From positions 62,001 through 126,000 of the forward strand of contig JBFWQA010000006.1 of NCBI GenBank assembly GCA_050249695.1: 64,000 nt of DNA, read 5' to 3'. Origin of the DNA: JACKJP01 sp050249695 (GTDB lineage Bacteria; Pseudomonadota; Alphaproteobacteria; Rhizobiales; Tepidamorphaceae). A program made the position numbers and the translations under genes. The notes below the pieces were generated by a model that saw nothing but the letters and a program-made list of their open reading frames with translations, was not told where the DNA came from and made no database searches. Shown in pieces: positions 8,083 through 17,566 of this stretch. Positions within the stretch are counted from its first letter, which is position 1. Every line of letters starts with the position of its first letter.

Positions 8083-8630
8083 ACGCCGCGCTCATTCGCC
8101 CCAGGGACATTCTCGACTTCTGGTGGAGCGCGGGCGAAAGCCGCTGGTATGTCGCCGATGCCGGGTTCGATCAGGAAATCCTGAACCGGTTCTCAGCCGC
8201 GCACGCCGCCGCCGGGCGCGGCGAACTGGACGATTGGGCCGATGACGCGGCCGGCTGCCTCGCCCTGATCATTCTGCTCGACCAGTTTTCGCGCAACATG
8301 TTCCGCAAGAAGGCGGAGGCATTCGTCCGCGATGCCAAAGCCAGGGAACTGGCGAGGCTGGCGCTCGAGCGCGGTTACGACGTCATGTTTCCGGCGGTGG
8401 CGAGACAGTTTTTCTATCTGCCCTTCATGCATTCGGAAGATATCGACGACCAATCGCTGTGCGTCGATCTCTTCCGCAAGCTGGGAAACCGGGAGAATTA
8501 CTTCTACGCGCTCGTCCACATGGACGCGATCCGGCGTTTCGGGCGCTTCCCGCATCGCAACGAGGTGCTTGGCCGGGAGACGAGCGAGGAGGAAAGGGCC
8601 TACATGGCCTCCGGCGGGTTCTCCGCCTGA
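8079..8630 (+). CDS. DUF924 family protein
   Basis: 183 residues beginning at a GTG that overlaps the stop of the acyl-CoA synthetase (GTGA). Family hallmarks are present: the N-terminal ILDFWW, LDQFSRNMFR (about 68-77) and FFYLPFMHSED (about 111-121). DUF924 proteins are all-helical, with a tetratricopeptide-like fold and no established activity. The overlap with the ligase suggests that both are made together, but a role in lipid metabolism is only inferred from this. It is convergent with the chemoreceptor gene 20 bases away. Confidence 0.85.
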   Translation: MNAALIRPRDILDFWWSAGESRWYVADAGFDQEILNRFSAAHAAAGRGELDDWADDAAGCLALIILLDQFSRNMFRKKAEAFVRDAKARELARLALERGYDVMFPAVARQFFYLPFMHSEDIDDQSLCVDLFRKLGNRENYFYALVHMDAIRRFGRFPHRNEVLGRETSEEERAYMASGGFSA

Positions 8631-8650
8631 CGGCGCCTCGGCCGGCCGAA

Positions 8651-10801
8651 TCAGGCCGCCGAAACCTCTGCCAGGAATGTCTCGACCTCCTCGCGCAGCC
8701 GATCGGCCTGCCGTGTGAGTTCGCCGGAAACCATCGCGACATGTCCCGCCGACTGGCTGGTTTCGCCGGCCACGGTGGTGACGCCGGTAATGTTGGCCAC
8801 GACTTCCCTGGTGCCGGCGGCGGCTTCCTGGACATTGCGGCTTATTTCGCCGGTGGCGGCGCCCTGTTCCTCGACGGCGGAAGCTATATTGTCGGTATAG
8901 CTATTCACCTCGCCCATGGTGCGGGCGATGCCGGCGATGGCGTCGACGGCCTCCGCCGTGGAGGACTGAATGCCGGCGATCTGCGAACCGATCTCTTCCG
9001 TCGCGCGGGCGGTCTGGCTGGCGAGGTTCTTCACTTCCGCCGCGACGACGGCGAAGCCCTTGCCCATCTCGCCCGCACGCGCGGCCTCGATCGTGGCGTT
9101 GAGGGCGAGCAGGTTCGTCTGTTCGGCGATATCCTGAATCAGATTGACGACATCGCCGATGCGGCGGGCCGCGCTGGCCAGGCCGGCGATCTTTTCGTTC
9201 GTCGCTTCCGTCTCGCTGCTTGCCCGCCGGACGATTCCGTTGGCCTGGGCTACCTGCCTGCTGATTTCGGCGATGGAGGCCGCCAGTTCCTCGGCGGCCG
9301 CCGCCACCGTCTGCACGTTGGCCGATGCCTGTTCGGATGCTGAAGCGGCGGCCGTCGAACGTTCCGTCGTCGTCTCGGCGATTCCCGACAGCGCGCCGGC
9401 GGTCGATTCCATCTCGCCGGTGGCATGGGCGACCTGCTCCAGCACCTTCGCGACGGAACCTCGAAAGCCGTCGATCAACTGATCGATCTTCTGCTGCCGC
9501 TCCTCCCTTGAACGCCGATCTTTCTCGGTCAGTTCCTGAAGCTTCTCCCGTTCGACCGCATTGTCCCGGAACACGGCGATGGCGCGCACCATGTCGCCGA
9601 CCTCGTCCCGGCGCGTGACCTCGGCAAGATCGACGTTCGTGTCGCCCTGAGTCAGCGCGGTCATGCGCCGGGCCAAGCCCTCGAGCGGGCGCGACACCAT
9701 CCAGGAAATGATGATGCCGACCACCACGATGATGATGGCAATGGCAGCCAATCCCAGAATCACCATGCTCATCCGCAGTCTATCTATCGGCGCTGCGATT
9801 TCGTCCGCCGATTGAGCGGCAACCACCGCCCAGTCGACGCCATCGATGCTCACCGGAACGATCGCGATCTGCATTTCGGTTGCGCGATAGCTGTCGATGG
9901 TTCCCCCGGAGGCCTTGCCGGCGAAGGCCTGATCCAAAAGAGGGCTGGCGATATGCGTGGCGAGGACGTCGTTGCCTTCGATAAAGGCCGAATCCACGCG
10001 CAGCCTGCCGTCCGAACCGACCAGGATCGTCTCGCCCGTAACGCCGAGGCCGCTTTTGCCGTTGAAAAGGGCAGTGATCCTATCGGTCGGCATCTGCACG
10101 GCGATGACGCCGATCTTCTCCACACCGTCGTACACCGCCGTCGCCATGAAGGAGGCGGGGGCGCCGTCGCTGGGACCGTACCGGTTGAAATCGGAAAGGT
10201 TCACGCCGGCGCCGGTGCGGGCCATGGCGGCCTTGTAGACGGCCGCCAGGTCGGAATCGCGCCATTGGCCGGTCAGGATGTTGGTGGCGAAATCCGTTTC
10301 CTTCATTACCGAATAGACGACGTTGCCGGCCCTATCGAGCAGGAGGAGATCGTAATAGCCGCGCAACTCCAGCACGCGGCGGAACCAGGGATGCTCTCTG
10401 GCATGAATCCGGTCGTAATAGCGTGCGCTCTTACTGTCCGTGAATCCGGCGCGCTCGCCTTGCGGGAAGGGATTGTGGTCGATGAAGGTGTCCTGCAGCG
10501 CGTTCGTCGCCCCGTCGGACAGCAGCGAATAGCCGTTGCTCATTTCCTTGAGCGCCGAGACGACCGTTCCGTTGGCGGCCATGAGGAGTAGGTCTTCACT
10601 GATGATGCGCATATAGTCGCGCAGCGCATAGGCGCGCGTCTCGGCCAGAGAAAGAAGTTTCCTGTCCGCTTCTTGATGTAGGGCTTTACTGGCGGCGCGA
10701 TCGGCGGGGACGGCGACCATCAGACCCAGGACCGTCGCGCCTATGACCACGAGAAGGCGCATTTTCAGCGAGAACTTCATGTTGTTGATGATCTCGAGCA
10801 T
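8651..10801 (-). CDS. Methyl-accepting chemotaxis protein with dCache-type sensor
   Basis: 716-residue chemoreceptor. A first transmembrane helix (about 15-35) is followed by a large periplasmic sensor (about 36-338) with the double-Cache look (HPWFRRVLELRGYYDLLLLD). The second transmembrane helix is at about 340-367, a HAMP domain follows, and the cytoplasmic signalling helices contain the conserved tip NLLALNATIEAARAGEMGKGFAVVA. The C-terminus ends VETFLAEVSAA, with no CheR-tethering pentapeptide. Such receptors signal through CheW/CheA to the flagellar motor; no che genes are in the window, so it is an orphan receptor. An alternative start is the ATG at 10780. Confidence 0.92.
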   Translation of the reverse strand: MLEIINNMKFSLKMRLLVVIGATVLGLMVAVPADRAASKALHQEADRKLLSLAETRAYALRDYMRIISEDLLLMAANGTVVSALKEMSNGYSLLSDGATNALQDTFIDHNPFPQGERAGFTDSKSARYYDRIHAREHPWFRRVLELRGYYDLLLLDRAGNVVYSVMKETDFATNILTGQWRDSDLAAVYKAAMARTGAGVNLSDFNRYGPSDGAPASFMATAVYDGVEKIGVIAVQMPTDRITALFNGKSGLGVTGETILVGSDGRLRVDSAFIEGNDVLATHIASPLLDQAFAGKASGGTIDSYRATEMQIAIVPVSIDGVDWAVVAAQSADEIAAPIDRLRMSMVILGLAAIAIIIVVVGIIISWMVSRPLEGLARRMTALTQGDTNVDLAEVTRRDEVGDMVRAIAVFRDNAVEREKLQELTEKDRRSREERQQKIDQLIDGFRGSVAKVLEQVAHATGEMESTAGALSGIAETTTERSTAAASASEQASANVQTVAAAAEELAASIAEISRQVAQANGIVRRASSETEATNEKIAGLASAARRIGDVVNLIQDIAEQTNLLALNATIEAARAGEMGKGFAVVAAEVKNLASQTARATEEIGSQIAGIQSSTAEAVDAIAGIARTMGEVNSYTDNIASAVEEQGAATGEISRNVQEAAAGTREVVANITGVTTVAGETSQSAGHVAMVSGELTRQADRLREEVETFLAEVSAA

Positions 10802-10973
10802 GAAACGTGTCCTTGGGCGCTCAAAAGCCGCCGACGTATCCGGTCCGCATTTTTCAATAAGCCGCAGTCATTAAAGTTTCGTTAGGCATGACGCGAAAGC
10901 GCCGGCGATCCCGGCGATTGAAGGCATTTCCTTAACGTCTCGAGGCTAGTCTCGCGGAACAGGGAAACAGGGT

Positions 10974-12374
10974 GTGTGCGTTGCGATGTCGGATACCGAC
11001 GCAAGGCCGGCCGCCGGGGCCGCAAGTCCGCGCGCGCGTACAATCGCGCGCGGGATCGAAGTCGTGCGTCAGATCCTGACCGGGGGCGACGACCGTTCGA
11101 TCGCGATGCGAACCGTGGCCTTCGTGTTCCTCGTTCGCGTCGCCAGCGCCGGGATCGCCTATTTTTCGCAAGTGCTGATCGCGCGATGGATCGGCGTCGC
11201 CGAATATGGCGTGTTTGTCACCGTGTGGGTGATCATCCTGCTGGTGGCGGAACTGGCGCCCTTCGGTCTGTCGACGGCGGCGCAGCGCTTTCCGCCCGAT
11301 TACACGGTACGAGGGCAGTGGGATCTGTTGCGCGGCTATCTGCGCGCCAGCCGGCTGGTCGGGCTGGGCGTGGGCAGCCTGTGCGCGGTAATCGGCGCGT
11401 TCGCGATCCGGCAAATGTCCGGTGTCATCGACGCCGCCTATGTGCAGCCTCTTCTGCTGGCGTGCCTCAGCCTGCCGATCGTCGGTCTGATGACGGTGCA
11501 GGACTATATCGCGCGGACCTACAACTGGCCCGATCTCGCGCACGCGCTCCCCTATATCGTGCGCCCGCTCAGCATCCTCGCCTTCATGGGCGTCTTCGTC
11601 CTCGCCGGTTTCGGCCACAATGCCGAGACGGCCATGTATGCGCTGCTGGCGGCGCTGTGGATCTCCGGGATCATCCAGACGATCGCCCTGCAGCGCCGGC
11701 TGGCCCGGGTCGTGCCCAAGGGCGCGTACAGCTACCGCTGGATCGACTGGTTCCGGGCGTCGCTGCCGATATTCCTGATCGACGGCTTCTACGTGCTGCT
11801 GACCTCGACCGACGTTCTGGTGCTGTCGTTCTATGTCGATTCAGAAAAGATCGGCATCTATTTCGCCGTCACGAAAACGCTCGCCCTCGTCAGCTTCATC
11901 GATTTCGCCGTCAAGGCGGCCGCCGCACACAGATTTGCCGAATACAATGCCCGCGGCGATGACGAGCGGCTGCGCGATTTCGTGCGCGATGCCATCCACT
12001 GGACGTTCTGGCCCTCGCTGGCGGCCATCGTCGGCCTGCTCGTCATCGGCAAGTTCATGCTGATGGCGTTCGGCAGCACCTATGTCGAAGGCTACCCGCT
12101 GATGTATATCCTGGCCGTCGGCCTGCTGGCGCGCGCCTCGCTCGGCCCGGTCGAGCGCCTGCTCAACATGCTCGACCATCAGGTGCCCTGCGCGGTCGCG
12201 GTGGGCAGCGCGTTCTTCGTCAATCTGGCGCTGAATCTCGTCTTCATCCCCTATTGGGGCCTGACCGGCGCGGCCATCGCGACGACCATCGCGCATATTG
12301 TCGAGGCGGTGCTCCTGTTTGCGACCGCGAGGCGCTATCTGAAGATCGACATTTTCATGTGGAGCCCGCGATGA
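10974..12374 (+). CDS. Polysaccharide flippase (Wzx/MATE-like)
   Basis: 466-residue polytopic membrane protein of the oligosaccharide-flippase family, with about 12-14 hydrophobic helices. Near the N-terminus is the typical sequence ARWIGVAEYGVFVTVWVIILLVAELAPFG. It would move undecaprenyl-linked sugar units across the inner membrane. I chose the GTG at 10974 because AGGGA lies 8 bases upstream; an ATG at 10986 is possible. Its stop overlaps the start of the BioF2-like acyltransferase gene (ATGA), so the two form an operon. No glycosyltransferases are adjacent, so the sugar product is unknown. Confidence 0.85.
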   Translation: MCVAMSDTDARPAAGAASPRARTIARGIEVVRQILTGGDDRSIAMRTVAFVFLVRVASAGIAYFSQVLIARWIGVAEYGVFVTVWVIILLVAELAPFGLSTAAQRFPPDYTVRGQWDLLRGYLRASRLVGLGVGSLCAVIGAFAIRQMSGVIDAAYVQPLLLACLSLPIVGLMTVQDYIARTYNWPDLAHALPYIVRPLSILAFMGVFVLAGFGHNAETAMYALLAALWISGIIQTIALQRRLARVVPKGAYSYRWIDWFRASLPIFLIDGFYVLLTSTDVLVLSFYVDSEKIGIYFAVTKTLALVSFIDFAVKAAAAHRFAEYNARGDDERLRDFVRDAIHWTFWPSLAAIVGLLVIGKFMLMAFGSTYVEGYPLMYILAVGLLARASLGPVERLLNMLDHQVPCAVAVGSAFFVNLALNLVFIPYWGLTGAAIATTIAHIVEAVLLFATARRYLKIDIFMWSPR

Positions 12375-13513
12375 ACGTCGTCGCGGCGGGGCGCCCGCGG
12401 AAGGGATCGGACGGCGCGTTTGCCGCGCGGATCCTCGGTCCGGCCGATATCCGTTCCATCATTCCGGCCTGGCGGCTGCTCGCGCTGGAGGCGATGGAGC
12501 CGAACATTTTCTACGAACCCGATTTCGTGCTCGCCGCCGAAACCGCCTTCGCCGCGCCGGGGCGGCTGAAATTCCTGACCATCAGCGATGGCGACAGGCT
12601 GGCCTTCCTGCTGCCCTTCCGCACTGTCGGCGCGGGGGCGCTGACCCTTGCCGAGGCCTTCCGCCACCCTTATGCGACGACGACGGCGCCGCTGGTCGCC
12701 GCGCGGGATGCGGCGGCGATCCTGCGCTTCTGGCTCGCCGGGGAGGCCGGTCCTTCGGGCATTAGCGGCTGGCGGCTCGGTGAAATGCCGCAAGGTCCGT
12801 TGTGGCACGCCATGGCCGAGGCGGCAGAGGCTGCCGGCGCGGGCGTATCGATCCTTTCCGGGCACAGGCGGGCGCTGCTCGCCCCTGACGAGCCGGACCG
12901 CGATTATCTGGCCGGCGTTCTTTCCGGCAAGGCGAGAAAGGAACTTTCGCGGCAGGGCCGGCGTCTCGCCGGTCTCGGCGACACCGCCCATCGCGTTCTT
13001 GACGCCAACGACGCGATTGCCGGGTGGGAAGACTTCCTGCGGCTCGAGGCATCGGGTTGGAAAGGCCGCGCGGGGACCGCGATGCTGCTCAACGAGGGGC
13101 TCTCGAAATTCGGCCGGCAGGCCATCGGCGCGCTGGCCGCGCGCGATCAGGTGCGCATCGACCAGCTTCTCGTCTCCGGCGAGGCGGTGGCCGTCACGGT
13201 GATGCTGCTCGGCGGCGGCGCGTCCTGGCTCTGGAAGGTCGCCTATGACGAAGACTTCGCCAAGCATTCCCCCGCGGTGCAACTGATCGCGGGCATGACG
13301 GGGGAACTGGCGGCGAACCGGCCGGGCATCCGACTCGATTCCTGCGCCATTCCCGACCATCCGATGATCGACCGGTTGTGGCGCGAGCGGCTCGAGATCC
13401 TCGACGTGGCGTTCGGCGTACCGGGAAGACAGGCCGGCTTTGCCGCGACGGTCGCACTGGCTCGCGCCGAGAAGGCCGCGCGAGAATTCGCGCGCAAGCT
13501 GTTGCGGCGATAG
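12371..13513 (+). CDS. BioF2/FemAB-like GNAT acyltransferase
   Basis: 380 residues, with the ATG overlapping the flippase stop. The second half matches the GNAT-fold BioF2-like (CelD/FemAB-related) domain: DYLAGVLSGKARKELSRQGRRL, then FLRLEASGWKGRAGTAML, and a late segment KVAYDEDFAKHSPAVQLI typical of this family. Members are often found in exopolysaccharide or cellulose clusters and are thought to acylate or aminoacylate envelope precursors; the substrate here is unknown. The pairing with a flippase suggests that the two work on one envelope glycan. Confidence 0.8.
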   Translation: MNVVAAGRPRKGSDGAFAARILGPADIRSIIPAWRLLALEAMEPNIFYEPDFVLAAETAFAAPGRLKFLTISDGDRLAFLLPFRTVGAGALTLAEAFRHPYATTTAPLVAARDAAAILRFWLAGEAGPSGISGWRLGEMPQGPLWHAMAEAAEAAGAGVSILSGHRRALLAPDEPDRDYLAGVLSGKARKELSRQGRRLAGLGDTAHRVLDANDAIAGWEDFLRLEASGWKGRAGTAMLLNEGLSKFGRQAIGALAARDQVRIDQLLVSGEAVAVTVMLLGGGASWLWKVAYDEDFAKHSPAVQLIAGMTGELAANRPGIRLDSCAIPDHPMIDRLWRERLEILDVAFGVPGRQAGFAATVALARAEKAAREFARKLLRR

Positions 13514-13532
13514 GCGCGCACAGGCGCGCATC

Positions 13533-14042
13533 TCACGGCTTGGCGAGGATCAGCACCCAGTAGACGCGGTATTTCGTGCCCGGAACATTGACCGCGGCGA
13601 TGCCCATCGTGGCGGCGCCGGGCATCAGCATCGTCTCGCGATGCTGTCTGGATTCACGCCAGCCGGAGAAGGCCTCGGCGAAGGTATGATAGCCGGCGCT
13701 GACGTTTTCGCGCGCAACCGCGCCCTCATAGCCGTTGCCGGCAAGGCGCTGCTTCAGCTTGCCGTCGGGCTTGATCGCCTCGCCGCGTTTGGCGGCGTCG
13801 GCAAGGTCTCTGGCATAGGCCTCCGCAAGTGCGTTGAGACGCTCGTCGAGCGCGACGGGGGTCAATCCGTTATTGGCGCGAAACAGATTGATCGTCTGGC
13901 TGGCATCCACCCGGTCAAGGCTGGAGCCGCCGCGCGACAGGTCGGTATAGAAGGCGGGCCGGGAGGGCGGTTCCTCGGCGCAGGCCGCAAGGCCGCCGGC
14001 GAGAACGGCCGCGGCAATAACGTGTCGAAGACGTGGAATCAT
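13533..14042 (-). CDS. CAP-domain (SCP/PR1-like) lipoprotein
   Basis: 169 residues. There is a signal peptide with lipobox LAAC (Cys21), then a single CAP domain: INLFRANNGLTPVALDERLNALAEAYARDLA, with the later ENVSAGYHTFAEAFSGWRESRQHRE and MGIAAV motifs. The usual CAP histidine/glutamate cavity residues are only partly evident (SRQHRE is present). Bacterial CAP proteins are extracytoplasmic and of mostly unknown biochemical role. Its start overlaps the stop of the upstream MscK-like channel gene (ATGA), so it is the second gene of that operon. Confidence 0.85.
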   Translation of the reverse strand: MIPRLRHVIAAAVLAGGLAACAEEPPSRPAFYTDLSRGGSSLDRVDASQTINLFRANNGLTPVALDERLNALAEAYARDLADAAKRGEAIKPDGKLKQRLAGNGYEGAVARENVSAGYHTFAEAFSGWRESRQHRETMLMPGAATMGIAAVNVPGTKYRVYWVLILAKP

Positions 14043-16552
14043 GCTTTGCCGCTTTTCTCTTTGTGCTGACCGAGGCCGGCCAGGAGCGTCTCAAGTCCGT
14101 CGCTCGGACGGATATTGAGGTCGCGCTGGGGAAACGGAATCTCGATACCAGCGTCCTTTAGATTGCGAAAGATGGTGAAGTTAAGGTCGCTGCGGGCAAG
14201 CAGGATTTTCTCGATGTCGCGCAGATAGGTATAGAGCGCGAAGTTGAGCGAACTCTCACCGAACTCCATGAAAACGACGAACGGTGCCGGCTGCTGCATG
14301 ATGTCGGGGTGGTTCTGGGCGGCGGAGAGCAGGATCTCACGCACTTTTTCCGGATCGGCGGCGTAACCGACTCCGTAATGCAGGACCAGCCGGCCGATCC
14401 GGTTGTCGTGCATCATATTGGTGACGGTACCCGAAATCAGGTCGGAATTGGGTACGATCACCGTCGCCCGGTCGAAGGTTGTGAGTTCGGTCGCGCGGAT
14501 CGAAATGCGGCGGACATTCCCCTCGGCGGCGCCGACCTTGATCCAGTCACCTTCCTTGATCGGCCTCTCGGCAAGGAGGATGAGGCCGGAGACGAAATTG
14601 TTCACGACGGACTGCAGGCCGAAGCCGATGCCGACCGAAAGCGCGCCGGCGACGATGGCCAGATTTGCCAGGTCAAGGCCGATATAGGTGATCGCAAAGG
14701 CGGCGGAGAGAATGACGCCGACATAGCCGAGGGCGGTCCCGATGGAGTTTCGCAGGCCGATGTCGAGCCTGGTGTGCGGCATGTAGCTGGTACGCAGCCA
14801 GTGCTGAAAGGCGCGCGTGGCGGCAAAGCCGAGCAGGAACAGCAGCAGGGCGCTGAATATCGCCGACAGTGAAATGGTGATGCCGCCGACGCGAAAGCCG
14901 AAGAAGATCTGGTCGATCCAGCCCTCCCACTGCCGTGTGTCGAAACCCCAGGGCAGCAACAGTAGGATTCCAGCCAGCACGATCAGCGCGAAGCGAATGA
15001 GGCCGCTCGCCAGAATGGCGAACTGCTTGATCGAACCGCGTTCGATGCCGACGGCCCGCGCGAGCGCGCTGCGTTGATGATCGTCGGCTTTCAGATAGGC
15101 GTCGGTCAGTTCATCGGTCAGCGCGATCGTGAGGGCGAGCAGTGCAATAACGATCCCTGCAAATACGATCTGGGCGGAGAGAAAAGCTGCGAGCGCGACA
15201 TAACCGGTGACGGCGGCTGCCGCGACGATGGCCAGGCTCAGCCATACAAGGCCCCGCAGCCAGCGCCAGTATCGCTCGTTCTGCGTCATGACATGCGCTT
15301 CTTCGGTCGAGCTTCTGGCCTGTGCGATGTGGGCAAGGCCAAGCCCAAGCACGATCGAGATGACGAGCGAGAAGAGCGCGCTGGTGAGGACGGAAAGCTC
15401 CAGCGGCGTCGCCGTCAGATCGAACAGACGCATCATCAGATAACGGACGATAACCAGCAGGACGGCGAGATCCACGGTAAACTCGGTGGCCCGCGTCGCC
15501 GCTTCAGGCAGATCGACCAGGCGCCACTGAGGTTTGCCCGGCGCGAGGATGGTGCGCGCGAAGGCGTCGACGAAGACCAGCATCGAGATGCCGACCAGAA
15601 CCGTCCTGAAGAAAGCATCGAGCCGCTGCGGCACAAGACCGGTCGAGAGCAGGCCGGTGCCGATGACATGGATGACGGCGGCGGGAATGACGCCGAGGAC
15701 GACAATACGCCATGCGGCGGTGCTGACGCGCGCGAAGCGGGTCGGTTCCTCGATGTCGTGGGGACGGCGCGTGAAGCGGCGCAGGAATATCCGCGACAGG
15801 ATGATGGCGAGGATGCCGATGACAAGCGCGGCGAAAGCCGGCAGCAAAGAGGCCGCCGACATTGCCGGTGCAGCGGCGATGGCGTCGCCGGCGATAATGC
15901 GGGCAGAACGCCAAGTGCGGGGCAGGGCGGCGACCGCGTCCTCCCAAAGCCTTGGCGCGAACAGGCTGGGCTGCTTTGCCGTCAGGCTTCCCGTGAAGGA
16001 GGCGCGGCGGATTTCGGCGATGCGCGAGTGAAGCTGCTCGGCCTGTACGACGACGAGCCGCGCCTTGCGCGCGAGCGCCTGCAACTGGGAAACCGTGTCG
16101 TTCAAGGTCGCCGCCTCGCCGGTGAGCGCTGCGGTGTCCTTGCCTTGCGCATCCTGGGTCTGCGGCGCGATTTCCCGAAGCCGGGCCTCAAGGGTCTTCA
16201 GCCGCTCGTCGAGCCGGTTGGCCATGTCAAGCGCGGCGGCGCGTATGGGCTCGATCTCCTTTTCGAGCGTTGCCAGTTGCTGCTCGCTCACGCCATCGCG
16301 TGCCAGTCCGATCTCGATCTGATCGAGCGTGAGCTTCCAACTGTCCAGCTGTCCCGAAACACCGGGCTCTATCGCCTGAACCATTGACGGTTGGGATTGC
16401 GGAGCCTGAGGCGACCGTGGCGGTGACGCCGGGCTGGAGGCGGCAGGGGTCTCCGCCGGCGTCGTCTGCTGCGCCAGCGCCGGTATCGGACCGGCCAGAA
16501 ACGCCAGCAACAGCAGGAGTGCGGTGCGGGGCGGAAATCCAGGCAGTTTCAT
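14039..16552 (-). CDS. Mechanosensitive channel, MscK-like with DUF3772 region
   Basis: 837 residues. A signal peptide (MKLPGFPPRTALLLLLAFLAGPIPALA) leads into a periplasmic coiled-coil DUF3772-like region (about 60-200). Many transmembrane helices follow, then a C-terminal MscS core (about 590-800) with pore-helix sequence LANLAIVAGALSVGIGFGLQSVVNNFVSGLILL and the beta domain DWIKVG. Such channels open under membrane tension and release solutes on osmotic downshock. The start at 16552 was chosen for the signal peptide; the frame is open further upstream. AAGGAG lies about 13 bases before the ATG. Confidence 0.9.
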   Translation of the reverse strand: MKLPGFPPRTALLLLLAFLAGPIPALAQQTTPAETPAASSPASPPRSPQAPQSQPSMVQAIEPGVSGQLDSWKLTLDQIEIGLARDGVSEQQLATLEKEIEPIRAAALDMANRLDERLKTLEARLREIAPQTQDAQGKDTAALTGEAATLNDTVSQLQALARKARLVVVQAEQLHSRIAEIRRASFTGSLTAKQPSLFAPRLWEDAVAALPRTWRSARIIAGDAIAAAPAMSAASLLPAFAALVIGILAIILSRIFLRRFTRRPHDIEEPTRFARVSTAAWRIVVLGVIPAAVIHVIGTGLLSTGLVPQRLDAFFRTVLVGISMLVFVDAFARTILAPGKPQWRLVDLPEAATRATEFTVDLAVLLVIVRYLMMRLFDLTATPLELSVLTSALFSLVISIVLGLGLAHIAQARSSTEEAHVMTQNERYWRWLRGLVWLSLAIVAAAAVTGYVALAAFLSAQIVFAGIVIALLALTIALTDELTDAYLKADDHQRSALARAVGIERGSIKQFAILASGLIRFALIVLAGILLLLPWGFDTRQWEGWIDQIFFGFRVGGITISLSAIFSALLLFLLGFAATRAFQHWLRTSYMPHTRLDIGLRNSIGTALGYVGVILSAAFAITYIGLDLANLAIVAGALSVGIGFGLQSVVNNFVSGLILLAERPIKEGDWIKVGAAEGNVRRISIRATELTTFDRATVIVPNSDLISGTVTNMMHDNRIGRLVLHYGVGYAADPEKVREILLSAAQNHPDIMQQPAPFVVFMEFGESSLNFALYTYLRDIEKILLARSDLNFTIFRNLKDAGIEIPFPQRDLNIRPSDGLETLLAGLGQHKEKSGKA

Positions 16553-16686
16553 AGAGGAATCGCCGCTCCTTGTCTGGTTTCGCCGGGCGCTGCGACCATA
16601 GCCCGGGTGGCGGCGAATTTCGAGATGTCCACCGAGGCCGCGCCGCGCCGCCTTTCGGGGCCGGAGGGAAGGATTCGGGGCTGAGT

Positions 16687-17478
16687 CTATTGCGCGGGCG
16701 CCGCGCGCAACAATCCGACGGTCGTGTCGATTCCCGATTTCAGCGCCTGATCGAAGGTGACGCCGCGCAATCGCCAAAGCGTCTCCTGTCCGGCGTGACG
16801 CAAGGTCCATTCCATCGTCCAGTACCCGTCGCCGCCCGGTATGAGCGTGCCGAGAAGATGGGCTGCCGCTTCCGGCGGCGAGGCGCGGAAGACCGCCGGC
16901 CGGCGGCCCGCCACATCCTCATAGGTGATGGCCGACTGCCCCTCGGCCGGCAGACGGATCGGCAGGCCGCGCCGCGCCGCGCTCTCCGTCAGGACGGCGC
17001 GCTGCCCATAGCCTGCCGAACCGCCGCTGCCGAGGACGTAGTTGCCGTTTGCCGCCCCGATACCGAGCCAGACGGCGACGACCGGACGGTCTTCGCTCCA
17101 GCGCCGATAGCCAAGCGTGGCGATCGCCGCGTCGAGCCTTTCGGTATCGAAGGTGACGGTGAGGATATGCGGTCTTTCCCGAGTACCCTGTTCGTCGTGA
17201 ACGGGAATGCCCTTCATGCGGTCTTCATAAGTATAGGATGCGACAAGCTCGGGGGCGCGGGCGAGCAGGCCCTCCAGTCTGGTGTCCCGTTCGAGCGCCG
17301 TATCGCCCGTGATCTTGACGGCAACGTCGGCAAGGGCGGCGCGAAATCCACGGCTGCGTTCGGGCTCTTCTGTCCCTGTCACGAGCGCCTTTGCCTGATA
17401 GAGATCGGCGACAATTTCCGCCGCCGCCCGCACGGGCATCAGCAAAACGAGAACAAGCGCGATCGTCCTGTAGAGCAT
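16687..17478 (-). CDS. DUF2066 domain protein, exported
   Basis: 263 residues starting with a signal peptide (MLYRTIALVLVLLMPVRAAA). The rest fits DUF2066: an initial VALVTGTEEPERSRGF-like region where family members carry a run of charged residues, an ALADVAVKITGD segment, and a central RPVVAVWLGI strand. The function of the family is unknown; members are predicted periplasmic or membrane-associated. It is located downstream of the polytopic protein at 17567-18271 on the same strand (88-base gap), and upstream of the MscK-like gene, so these minus-strand envelope genes may be co-transcribed. Confidence 0.75.
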   Translation of the reverse strand: MLYRTIALVLVLLMPVRAAAEIVADLYQAKALVTGTEEPERSRGFRAALADVAVKITGDTALERDTRLEGLLARAPELVASYTYEDRMKGIPVHDEQGTRERPHILTVTFDTERLDAAIATLGYRRWSEDRPVVAVWLGIGAANGNYVLGSGGSAGYGQRAVLTESAARRGLPIRLPAEGQSAITYEDVAGRRPAVFRASPPEAAAHLLGTLIPGGDGYWTMEWTLRHAGQETLWRLRGVTFDQALKSGIDTTVGLLRAAPAQ

Positions 17479-17566
17479 CGGTGTCGTCCGGGCCCTTGTT
17501 CAAGGGGAAGGTTCAATGCTTCCGCAACGGGTCAGGAATCGGTTCGGTTGCCCGATATTCAACCGG

